The position numbers and the translations under genes are program-made. A DNA stretch of 21,808 nt from a virus. The DNA is taken from positions 1-21,808 of IMG/VR virus record IMGVR_UViG_3300025603_000096; one strand, given 5' to 3'. The notes beneath the pieces were generated by a model, which saw nothing but the letters and a program-made list of their open reading frames with translations, was not told the DNA's origin and searched no databases. Below, piece after piece: positions 17,301-21,808 of this stretch; the stretch's first letter is position 1; each line of letters opens with the position of its first letter.

Positions 17301-18276
17301 AAACAGCCCAAACACTGGAAAAACGTGGACTCAAGCAGACCTTAAAGAAGGGATGCGAACTGCCATCTATGACACGGTGTTTAAAGCCGCAGCAGACGGT
17401 AAATCATTTAATTCTGCTGCCGCCTACAACAGGTTATTTGCAAAACACCCTAATGCGGACATTTCCATTGCAGAATGGATGCAGTCAAACGATCTTATAA
17501 GCGCAGACCAGCTCAAAGACACTCAGAAGTTCTTGCGTAAGATGGGTGAAATCCAAGCCTTTACCATGAATGCCAAACCGGGCCAATCGGACGCTTTTTA
17601 CCAAGATATCGGCGAGGGTATTAAAATCGTTGCTGCTATGGGTGGTTCCGTTGCTGGTACAAACCTTCGCCAGTTGTTTGGTGGCGGTGGTTCTGGTGAC
17701 CTTATTGCCTCGGGCCGTGGTGCGTCGCTTGGTCAAAGATTAGCCAACAAATACTTGGCCGTTTTACCTCAATCTTTACAAGCAAGTCGAGTAGCCACCA
17801 TTTTACAAAACGAAACATTACTTAAACAGGTTCTTAAAGCAGGGCGGACTGATCGCGAGAAAAATGCACTGGTGGCGCAGTTAGAACAAATGTTTATAAA
17901 CAACTATATAGTATCCCCTATTCGTAGAGGCGGCGGTGAAGTCATACAGACTTTAACCGACGAATACTCTAGGGATGTAAATGGTGAAGTAATTCCATCC
18001 GCCGACGTTCCCACAGCAAGCGGAGGGAATATCCCCACTACGGTTACACCTAGCGTTGCGCCGGTAACGGTAACTCCCATAAACTCTACGCCAGTTGTAC
18101 CTAGTGGGGTTACCCCTATTCAAAACCCTAACACTTCGGTTAATCCATCACGGACAAGCGCCCAGACAACCCCGATTTCCTATTCAGGACCCGTTGACCG
18201 AGCTAGGTTTGCAGCTCTCTTTCCAGAAGATCGTGAATTATTAGGTATAGGTAGTTTGATGGGAAGTGCTCCGTAA
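14383..18276 (+). CDS. Very large internal virion / DNA-ejection protein (1297 aa)
   Basis: The largest protein in the window at 1297 aa. The N-terminus is acidic with a duplicated VAPDDTV (residues 15-29). Residues about 150-205 are Gly/Ala-rich and hydrophobic (for example GFFTGMKAGAALVSGIPP and GVPIITGAIGYLTG) and could span a membrane. Most of the remainder is long helices. PEVPQA is duplicated at 16279-16314. The C-terminus has a Thr/Pro/Val-rich linker and then a compact end, RARFAALFPEDRELLGIGSL. Size, helicity and place at the end of the virion run resemble the large ejected proteins of T7-like phages (gp15, gp16), but I see no clear lysozyme or transglycosylase motif. The ribosome site GAGGAAAG lies at 14369-14376. 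Confidence 0.68.
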   Translation: MAGITSVLPDDTDIVAPDDTVVVAPDDTVAPAPVADVAEAPGAFRLSFSPQEFSDLWATYTEAANAPQSTFKTPAQGFASSLVDTLVFDPFYEGKMDYNSLRLGTAPILQELGIDGGLSDAQIIEVFAEDEEGGDIIADPSFFEGLKRRSLGAAGGTGGFFTGMKAGAALVSGIPPLTPWTAAARYGVPIITGAIGYLTGSTAGDEVTEAVMGREPIVVPGQGSADYKAGKAAADAISFTITPWMAPVRGANLGGQIAMNNIKVHAQKFMGPTLPGSFKIPLSTRGVTKVESIIGDMGTLARTNPFKTAFIEGTAASLSVKGTEIAETITPDNPWVRFGFETVGGLSGAVAADLSANRVPPVLKWGGRGVYNIFNKLRGRENVDDMQLRYGISEEEVRTAGNFITEQLEKNAENPAEILRILNDPSFNKWLVDESGNQIELDPATRAASITLLSLQNQFIDAAPGAFNADAGAKMKSSVDALRRALLAMYADGSKESLSDAALVQTSLFEAVLDSKLAMAFRNTQEAMRQVRPQGDDVDLQAAENIFTLIGGQYTAGRNEEQLLWRKSAQDVEVTSFINEDGVTQSTPNFISKWNELLGNETPEIRESIIKKDDLSILNSFVIRKTEELGLAPEVPQAPEVPQAAKEIIGVNANDLFRTRGRALAMAKRLNAAGFSEEARIANEMADAMLADLNSFGIGLNQAYDTARSYSKAFNDVFTRAYAGEVLGTKKNGAPKIPVATMAYTLMKGDAAFMRTAQLDGIAKFQVTQSLTNLLRSDNPDFPELADIGETLLKDFNANVDPQSMVLDMVSMRAWYGRNEELIKSVPNLNTRISAAMNGSVQLRSAEETLLRTIRANTLNPDGTLNVGALSNWRNNVNNERLLDVFPSLKADLDNVDKAANLLTQTKRDNKAADVAERNAVGLYELLPNKTSNAATAIALAISSANPKPFNDMNRLMRLITDVGEDGFSVSAKNSPNTGKTWTQADLKEGMRTAIYDTVFKAAADGKSFNSAAAYNRLFAKHPNADISIAEWMQSNDLISADQLKDTQKFLRKMGEIQAFTMNAKPGQSDAFYQDIGEGIKIVAAMGGSVAGTNLRQLFGGGGSGDLIASGRGASLGQRLANKYLAVLPQSLQASRVATILQNETLLKQVLKAGRTDREKNALVAQLEQMFINNYIVSPIRRGGGEVIQTLTDEYSRDVNGEVIPSADVPTASGGNIPTTVTPSVAPVTVTPINSTPVVPSGVTPIQNPNTSVNPSRTSAQTTPISYSGPVDRARFAALFPEDRELLGIGSLMGSAP

Positions 18277-18344
18277 TGCCACTTTTTGCTCTATATAGCG
18301 GGCGTCTAAATATCTACACCGCAGACGAAACCGACCGTCGATGA
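18276..18344 (+). CDS. Possible 22-aa peptide coupled to the ejection gene
   Basis: A 22-codon frame whose ATG overlaps the stop of the 1297-aa gene (TAATG), the same arrangement as most real junctions in this block. The peptide begins MPLFALYSGRLN and ends TDETDRR-like acidic/basic residues (ADETDRR). No family is recognisable. It fills the 81-base gap before the 87-aa gene, and its translation might help ribosomes reach that gene, which lacks a clear ribosome site. It may also be chance. Confidence 0.3.
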   Translation: MPLFALYSGRLNIYTADETDRR

Positions 18345-18349
18345 CGGTC
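18333..18349 (+). other. Short hairpin between two virion genes
   Basis: A perfect 7-bp inverted repeat (GACCGTC, three-base loop GAT, GACGGTC) sits 8 bases before the start of the 87-aa gene and overlaps the end of the 22-codon frame. No T-run follows, so it is not an intrinsic terminator of the usual type. It may act as an mRNA-stabilising or translation-modulating hairpin. Confidence 0.4.
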
Positions 18350-18357
18350 TATTAAAG

Positions 18358-18621
18358 ATGCCTACAAAAAAACCCGCAAAAGGCAAAGCAAAAGTTAAAG
18401 TAACTTCTTCCGGCAAAAAGGTTAGTTACGGACAAGCCGGAAAGGCTAAAGGCGGTGGTCCCAGAGTTCGTGCAGGTACCTCAAAAGGCGACAGCTACTG
18501 TGCAAGAAGCCTTGGCATAAAGAAAGGGCTGTCTAATAAGAAACAAAACGACCCAAACACTCCCAACAATTTGTCACGAAATCGTTGGAAATGTTCAGGC
18601 GCAAAGTCTAAAAAGTCGTAG
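18358..18621 (+). CDS. Small very basic protein (87 aa)
   Basis: An 87-aa protein that is about one quarter lysine or arginine. The N-terminal third is a Lys/Ala/Gly tail (KKPAKGKAKVKV). The rest has a more ordered part with GDSYCARSLGIKKG (residues 42-55) and a Cys-containing end, NNLSRNRWKCSGAKSKKS (70-87). Two cysteines about 30 residues apart might pair or help bind metal. Such charge suggests nucleic-acid binding, for example DNA condensation in the head or a virion-associated protein. From memory, small proteins with a SYCAR and N-L-S-R-x-x-W-K-C pattern recur in marine phages, without known function. Its ribosome site is poor. The stop codon touches the stop of the convergent SNF2 gene. 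Confidence 0.68.
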   Translation: MPTKKPAKGKAKVKVTSSGKKVSYGQAGKAKGGGPRVRAGTSKGDSYCARSLGIKKGLSNKKQNDPNTPNNLSRNRWKCSGAKSKKS

Positions 18622-20103
18622 TTACCTCAACCAGCTCTTAGTGTCTTCGCCTAGAACCTGACCCGCAACATCAATCTTGTTGCGTAGGGCTTCTAGTATT
18701 TTTTCGTCAATCGTTCCCGGCGAAACTAAATCAATATACGTTACCCTGTTCGTCTGACCAATCCGGTGCGCCCGGTCCTCGGACTGCAATCGTATCTCCA
18801 AGTCATAACTATTACTGTAATAGATGACCGTGTTAGCCTCAGTCAAAGTAATGCCATAACCGCCTGTCTTGGGCTGTCCCACAAAGAACCGCAACGGGTT
18901 TTTCGGGTCTTGGAAATCGTTAACAATCTCCTGACGTTCGTCTTGAGGTGTCTCCCCATAATAGGTTGCGACAGAATCTGGCCCGAAACGGTCGCGCAGG
19001 GTAGTTGCTATTTGTTGGAGGTCGTGTGTATACGTCGCCCAAATAATGGCTTTCCCCTGTAACTCTTCTACCACGTCCAAAAGCTCATTTAATCGGTTGT
19101 TCTTTATAAGCTGTATTGCACCATTGTCAGGCATTAAGTGACCGCAGCAAATCTGTTGAAGGCGCATGATCTGAGTTAACACGCTGGCCGTGGTCGCCAG
19201 TTCGCCACTCTCAAGCTTGGCCAACGCTAACTTTTTCATCTGCTGGTATAACTTTTCCTGTTCGGGAGTCAGTTCCACGTCGCGCCGAAGGTACACCTTG
19301 GGAGGCAGGTCTAAGCAGTCTACTTTTAGTACCCGGTTACTGAAGCTATCTAACTTTTCAGAAAGTTCGTCCAAACGACGGTAACCCATGATTTGTTGAA
19401 AACTGCGGTGCCCCATGGTCCGTTGCTGAATGTTGGCGTACCGAGCTTGAAACGCATAGTAAGAATTAAAGCCCAGCGACTTCTCTTCAAGAAACCCGCA
19501 CTGACTAAATAAGTCCATTGGGCTTTTTGTAATGGGTGATCCTGTTAATATGCGGCGATACTTAGACCGTTTCCGTAAGGACATAATGCTCTTGGTCCTA
19601 GCGGCCTTGCGGTTCTTTATCGTCGTTGATTCGTCCACTATCACCATGTTGTCAGGGTTTTGATGAAGAAAAGCAGTGGCCGCGTCAGACCCCCTAACAC
19701 TAGAAAAAGCTTCAACGTTTATGACAAAAATCTTTAAAAAGGGATCCTTATCAACAATAAAATCCAGAAGCTCTTCCTCGAAACGCTTAGTCTTAGCAGG
19801 GGTCCAGCGGCATATCTTGCGAGGGATGCGTTTAGGCAAATGGATAGGTATCTCACCCTTGATCCAGTTGTCATATACCCCTTTGGGCGCTATAATCAAA
19901 GCCGCTTTTAGTTTCCCCGCCTCATACAACACCGCCATCGTATCGATAGCAACCTTGGTTTTTCCCGTGCCCATTTCCATAAACAGCGCGTAGTATTCCG
20001 CAGACCACGAGTCTTCCAGCGCAACTCGTTGGTGGTCATAAGGCATAGTTTCGTAGTTATAGTCCTGCATAATTTTACTACTTTCTTGCTGTGTTAAATC
20101 CAT
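18622..20103 (-). CDS. SNF2-family (SF2) ATPase / helicase
   Basis: A 493-aa leftward gene with the SF2/SNF2 motifs in order: YDHQRVALE (22-30), Walker A MGTGKT (44-49), motif Ib region around IIAPKGVYDNW (70-80), motif II DEST (157-160), motif III LTGSP (186-190), and motif VI QSEDRAHRIGQ (440-450), the RAHRIGQ being typical of SNF2 proteins. This family uses ATP to move along double-stranded DNA; in phages its role is probably in replication, repair or recombination, but the substrate is unknown. At under 500 residues it is the bare two-lobe core with no added DNA-binding domain visible. The start at 20103 is supported by AAGGG about 8 bases upstream. It is downstream of the UvrD-like gene on the same strand. 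Confidence 0.9.
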   Translation of the reverse strand: MDLTQQESSKIMQDYNYETMPYDHQRVALEDSWSAEYYALFMEMGTGKTKVAIDTMAVLYEAGKLKAALIIAPKGVYDNWIKGEIPIHLPKRIPRKICRWTPAKTKRFEEELLDFIVDKDPFLKIFVINVEAFSSVRGSDAATAFLHQNPDNMVIVDESTTIKNRKAARTKSIMSLRKRSKYRRILTGSPITKSPMDLFSQCGFLEEKSLGFNSYYAFQARYANIQQRTMGHRSFQQIMGYRRLDELSEKLDSFSNRVLKVDCLDLPPKVYLRRDVELTPEQEKLYQQMKKLALAKLESGELATTASVLTQIMRLQQICCGHLMPDNGAIQLIKNNRLNELLDVVEELQGKAIIWATYTHDLQQIATTLRDRFGPDSVATYYGETPQDERQEIVNDFQDPKNPLRFFVGQPKTGGYGITLTEANTVIYYSNSYDLEIRLQSEDRAHRIGQTNRVTYIDLVSPGTIDEKILEALRNKIDVAGQVLGEDTKSWLR

Positions 20104-20165
20104 AATATTACCCTTAAAATTGTCCTTGTTTTTTTTACAATTTAGGTTTGCCCGTCTCGGTGTAT

Positions 20166-20171
20166 ATTATA
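20166..20171 (-). promoter_or_regulatory. Weak candidate -10 box for the SNF2 gene
   Basis: A perfect TATAAT reads leftward 62 bases before the SNF2 ATG. No good -35 hexamer lies at the right distance, and the box overlaps the end of the 35-codon frame, so chance in an AT-rich gap is quite possible. The 18-bp direct repeat copy (20177-20194) sits directly upstream. Confidence 0.25.
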
Positions 20172-20274
20172 AAGAGACTCTAATTGAGTGCATTTCACCG
20201 CATTTGACGGGGCTTCGCTTATTACGAACCAAAATCAGTTCGGCATCTGGGCCAGCTCCATGCTTAAACTTTAT
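20167..20274 (-). CDS. 35-aa frame with apparent ATA start
   Basis: Frame beginning at ATA 20274 reads xKFKHGAGPDAELILVRNKR and continues SPVKCGEMHSIRVSL before TAA. The composition is that of a real small basic protein. No ATG, GTG or TTG precedes KHGAG after the in-frame stop. The ATA overlaps the TAA of the 48-codon frame (ATAA), exactly where this genome would use ATGA. One G-to-A change in an ATGA overlap would make this arrangement and keep the upstream stop. A -1 shift from the 48-codon frame could also join the two. I do not recognise the family. Confidence 0.42.
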   Translation of the reverse strand: MKFKHGAGPDAELILVRNKRSPVKCGEMHSIRVSL

Positions 20275-20417
20275 TTATCTTTTTCTATATTAGTTGGTAA
20301 AGTGTTTTGATTGTGGCTGGCAAGGAATCGAACCTTAATATCATCTAAGTATTTACCAAATATCACAAGCCTGAATCGAACAGGAATACCGTCAAAATTT
20401 ACCAAATACAACCACAA
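20271..20417 (-). CDS. 48-aa frame with TTG start; possible small protein
   Basis: A 48-codon frame: with TTG 20417 as Met it begins MWLYLVNFDGIPVRFRLVIF and goes on through GKYLDDIKVRFLASHNQNTL to a TAA at 20271-20273. The pattern of alternating hydrophobic strands and a helix (GKYLDDIKVRFLASHN) looks like a genuine small alpha/beta protein. The weakness is the start: no ATG or GTG is in frame after the preceding TGA, and the only ribosome-site-like bases are TAGAG. The 5' end falls in the repeated patch 20409-20442, so an original ATG may have been lost there. Two copies of GTTCGATTC (both V-R-F codons) also look like tRNA T-loops, see the hunt section. Function unknown. Confidence 0.45.
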   Translation of the reverse strand: MWLYLVNFDGIPVRFRLVIFGKYLDDIKVRFLASHNQNTLPTNIEKDK

Positions 20418-20427
20418 TCAAAACACT
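20301..20427 (-). repeat. 19-bp inverted repeat (arms 20301-20319 and 20409-20427)
   Basis: AGTGTTTTGATTGTGGCTG at 20301-20319 is the reverse complement of 20409-20427 with a single mismatch that becomes a G-U pair in leftward RNA. The arms enclose 89 bases. The left arm encodes ASHNQNT of the 48-codon frame. The right arm overlaps the direct repeat copy by three bases (20425-20427). Confidence 0.9.
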
Positions 20428-20463
20428 CTAATTGAGTGCATTGCCTGTTTGATTTAAAGCCAT
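20428..20463 (-). CDS. 11-codon ORF behind a strong ribosome binding site
   Basis: ATG 20463 is preceded by GAGGAGG (20471-20477) at an ideal 7-base distance, the best ribosome site on this strand. The frame MALNQTGNALN ends at TAG 20428-20430, inside the repeated patch 20409-20442. Either it is a leader peptide or the true 5' end of a gene broken by a rearrangement there. The same phase is open again from 20274. Confidence 0.35.
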   Translation of the reverse strand: MALNQTGNALN

Positions 20464-20534
20464 TTCAACACCTCCTCAAGTTCTGGGGACTCCCACTCTT
20501 TCCAACTCATTTCTTGTTCTTCTTCACGTTCCAT
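20454..20534 (-). CDS. 26-aa acidic peptide
   Basis: A short frame, MEREEEQEMSWKEWESPELE followed by EVLKWL, starting at ATG 20534 inside the end of the 116-aa gene (11-base overlap) with AAGGGA at 20542-20547 as ribosome site. It should form one acidic amphipathic helix with three tryptophans. Such small acidic peptides can bind host enzymes, but that is speculation. Overlap and ribosome site make translation plausible. Confidence 0.45.
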   Translation of the reverse strand: MEREEEQEMSWKEWESPELEEVLKWL

Positions 20535-20874
20535 TTGTGCTTCCCTTAAATAGTTTGCTTTCCCACCGACACACCGCGTTAATATGCGTGTGGCGTGTAG
20601 TCGGTCTGACCATACCTATTTTTTCAATCCATCCTAGAGTTTGTAGAGAGCGTATCATTGCTCCCCAAACATTGTGGTGGTAGGGATCAGCCATCCCTTG
20701 GGCTCTGCAAAAGGCACAAATCTTACCGCCTTCAACAAAGTGGTGTTCTGAGAGATACTTAGCAGCGTTACGATAGTAACCAGCTTTCCAGTCGTCGTCT
20801 GCATGTACAAAGGCCCTGTCTATCTCAGCCTTTATAAATTCAAACCGCATTTGCGGGGTGTCTCGCTGCTTCAT
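20524..20874 (-). CDS. 116-aa protein with possible zinc site and winged-helix-like end
   Basis: A 116-aa protein whose ATG overlaps the stop of the upstream helicase gene (ATGA), so the two are probably co-translated. The N-terminal half is helical (FIKAEIDRAF; DDWKAGYYRNAAKYLSEH). The centre has CAFC (residues 54-57) and HH (about 66-67), which could bind a zinc ion. The C-terminal half, VWGAMIRSLQTLGWIEKIG then an RHTHINAVCRW strand, looks like a winged-helix pattern (recognition helix then a wing). I recall similar small proteins next to phage replication genes, of unknown function. A DNA-binding partner of the helicase is an inference from the neighbour and the fold guess. Confidence 0.65.
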   Translation of the reverse strand: MKQRDTPQMRFEFIKAEIDRAFVHADDDWKAGYYRNAAKYLSEHHFVEGGKICAFCRAQGMADPYHHNVWGAMIRSLQTLGWIEKIGMVRPTTRHTHINAVCRWESKLFKGSTNGT

Positions 20875-21808
20875 AAGTCATAACTCCTTGTGGCGTCTTC
20901 AGCGTCAACGATAAATAGGTTTTGTTTCGTTCGTGTTAAACCAACGTAAAACACTCTGTGCATATCATCCGGGTTAACGCTCATTTCGTTATCGGCGGCT
21001 GGACTAAGGTCAGTGAACAGCACAACGTTATCCGCCTCACCGCCTTTTGACCCGTGGATCGTGGAGGCTGTAATACGGGGTATGCCATTAAATTTCTCGC
21101 CCCGTCGCAATAGTGCCGTGATGTACGCTCGGTCCACTTCGGGCAGTTTGTCCATTGCTTCTGACCATATCATGGTCTTTTCCGCTTTCAACCCGTAGCT
21201 ATCTATCAGGGTTCCCATGGTAACAAGGTCATGATCATTGATGCCGGTTAGCTTCTTATAGCCCCTTAACACTCGGGTGCCGGTAGACATAAAACTGTAT
21301 ATCTTACGTGCTACTTCCCCCGAGATTGCTTTGCCTTTGCGCAACTGCTCCCACCCATTAACCGCTTCAGATAGCTTCTCACTAATGCTCCTATGGCCAC
21401 GGTAGTTGAACAGGTAACCACTTGACTTTAGCTCACCAGCCACCGGCTGTAGGTGATACCCGGCTTGAGCTAAGATGAGCCATGATCCTTCGGCCATGTC
21501 TAGTGCAGAGATGGTGTTGATCCGTGTGACGTTGCCTAAGTCCTTTTTTGGCTCATAGCTCTTGGGGAATCGACGGGCGATACGGCGCACAACATTCTCG
21601 GCGAGGTTGTGGACCCGTTGAGGAACACGATAGGACTGAGACAAGGTTTCAGACCCACCGGGTAAGTTAATAAAGTGGTCCACGTCTGCGCCTGCCCACC
21701 GATAAATAGCTTGGTCATCGTCGCCTGCACAATACATTTTTTTAGAATGCCGGTCGATAGCGTGAGCTAGTTCCCATTGCAGTGGACTTAAATCTTGTGC
21801 CTCATCTA
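20871..21808 (-). CDS. UvrD-like SF1 DNA helicase, 3' part (runs off the right edge)
   Basis: The reading frame is open to the right edge of the window, so the N-terminal part with Walker A lies outside; 311 residues are visible. Motifs in order: motif II DEAQDLSPLQ at the very edge (21806 leftward), motif III GDDDQAIYRWAG (about 21690-21725), motif V TIHGSKGGEADNVVLF (about 21020-21065) and motif VI VFYVGLTRTKQNLFIV (about 20900-20947). These are diagnostic of the UvrD/Rep group of ATP-driven DNA-unwinding enzymes. The internal ATG at 21737 is not the start, since motif II lies upstream of it. In the phage it would act in replication or recombination together with the SNF2 protein on the same strand. 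The visible part is short for the group between motifs III and V, as in reduced phage members. Confidence 0.9.
   Translation of the reverse strand, partial: DEAQDLSPLQWELAHAIDRHSKKMYCAGDDDQAIYRWAGADVDHFINLPGGSETLSQSYRVPQRVHNLAENVVRRIARRFPKSYEPKKDLGNVTRINTISALDMAEGSWLILAQAGYHLQPVAGELKSSGYLFNYRGHRSISEKLSEAVNGWEQLRKGKAISGEVARKIYSFMSTGTRVLRGYKKLTGINDHDLVTMGTLIDSYGLKAEKTMIWSEAMDKLPEVDRAYITALLRRGEKFNGIPRITASTIHGSKGGEADNVVLFTDLSPAADNEMSVNPDDMHRVFYVGLTRTKQNLFIVDAEDATRSYDL

Larger units (their letters stand above)
20177..20442 (-). repeat. 18-bp direct repeat pair (20177-20194 and 20425-20442)
   Basis: ACTCTAATTGAGTGCATT occurs twice, 248 bases apart in the same orientation. The downstream copy encodes part of EMHSIRV at the end of the 35-codon frame. 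The upstream copy lies in the leader before the 48-codon frame, where the matching frame would read AMHSIRVF and stop. Each copy contains the imperfect palindrome ACTC-TAATT-GAGT. Confidence 0.9.

Noticed and set aside
20301-20345. Phage attachment site (tRNA 3'-end remnant)
   Set aside because: The T-arm-like bases could mimic an attP core, but no integrase is in the window and the bases fit a coding frame.
20301-20427. A standard tRNA gene on the minus strand
   Set aside because: GGTTCGATTCC looks like a T-arm, but no anticodon arm can be formed and two T-arms are present; kept as a structured-RNA finding only.
21013-21198. Short rightward frame within the UvrD-like gene, and similar short frames elsewhere (such as 583-789)
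   Set aside because: Fully inside well-supported genes on another frame, with no ribosome site or recognisable protein.

Overview
This window is part of a lytic-type tailed phage genome, most like the uncultured marine short-tailed (podovirus-like) phages known from seawater metagenomes. The evidence is a run of virion genes with head-tail adaptors, a P22 gp10-like DNA-stabilisation or tail-hub protein, a fibre with a self-cleaving chaperone, and four very large internal proteins. Genes are packed with ATGA or TAATG overlaps. There is no host-type gene, integrase, tRNA or rRNA. The host cannot be read from the sequence; a marine alphaproteobacterium is only a guess.

Layout. Bases 1-18621 form one rightward virion block. 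It begins with two similar adaptor proteins with a small protein between them, then a 98-aa helical protein, a beta-rich structural protein and a protein of 22-residue repeats. Next come a 740-residue tail fibre (12 repeats of 17 residues, then a Peptidase_S74-type chaperone) and three small genes, one of them a single-span membrane protein. The tail hub follows, then a small protein and a zinc ribbon. Four large proteins (537, 579, 899 and 1297 aa; about 3,300 residues) come next and look like the internal or ejected proteins that carry DNA across the host envelope. The block ends with a 22-codon ORF and an 87-aa basic protein.

Bases 18622-21808 are read leftward and carry DNA-metabolism genes: a UvrD-like SF1 helicase that runs off the right edge, a 116-aa protein with a possible zinc site, several tiny ORFs and an SNF2-family ATPase. 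The two blocks converge with stop codons that touch (18621/18622).

The oddest stretch is 20104-20534, between the 116-aa gene and the SNF2 gene. An 18-bp direct repeat and a 19-bp inverted repeat meet in a 34-bp patch (20409-20442). There is a strong ribosome binding site leading to only 11 codons, a 48-codon ORF with no ATG that contains two tRNA T-arm-like hairpins, and a 35-codon ORF that would have to start at ATA. It is either a small rearranged (or mis-assembled) gene cluster or a structured regulatory RNA. It is the best candidate here for something undescribed.
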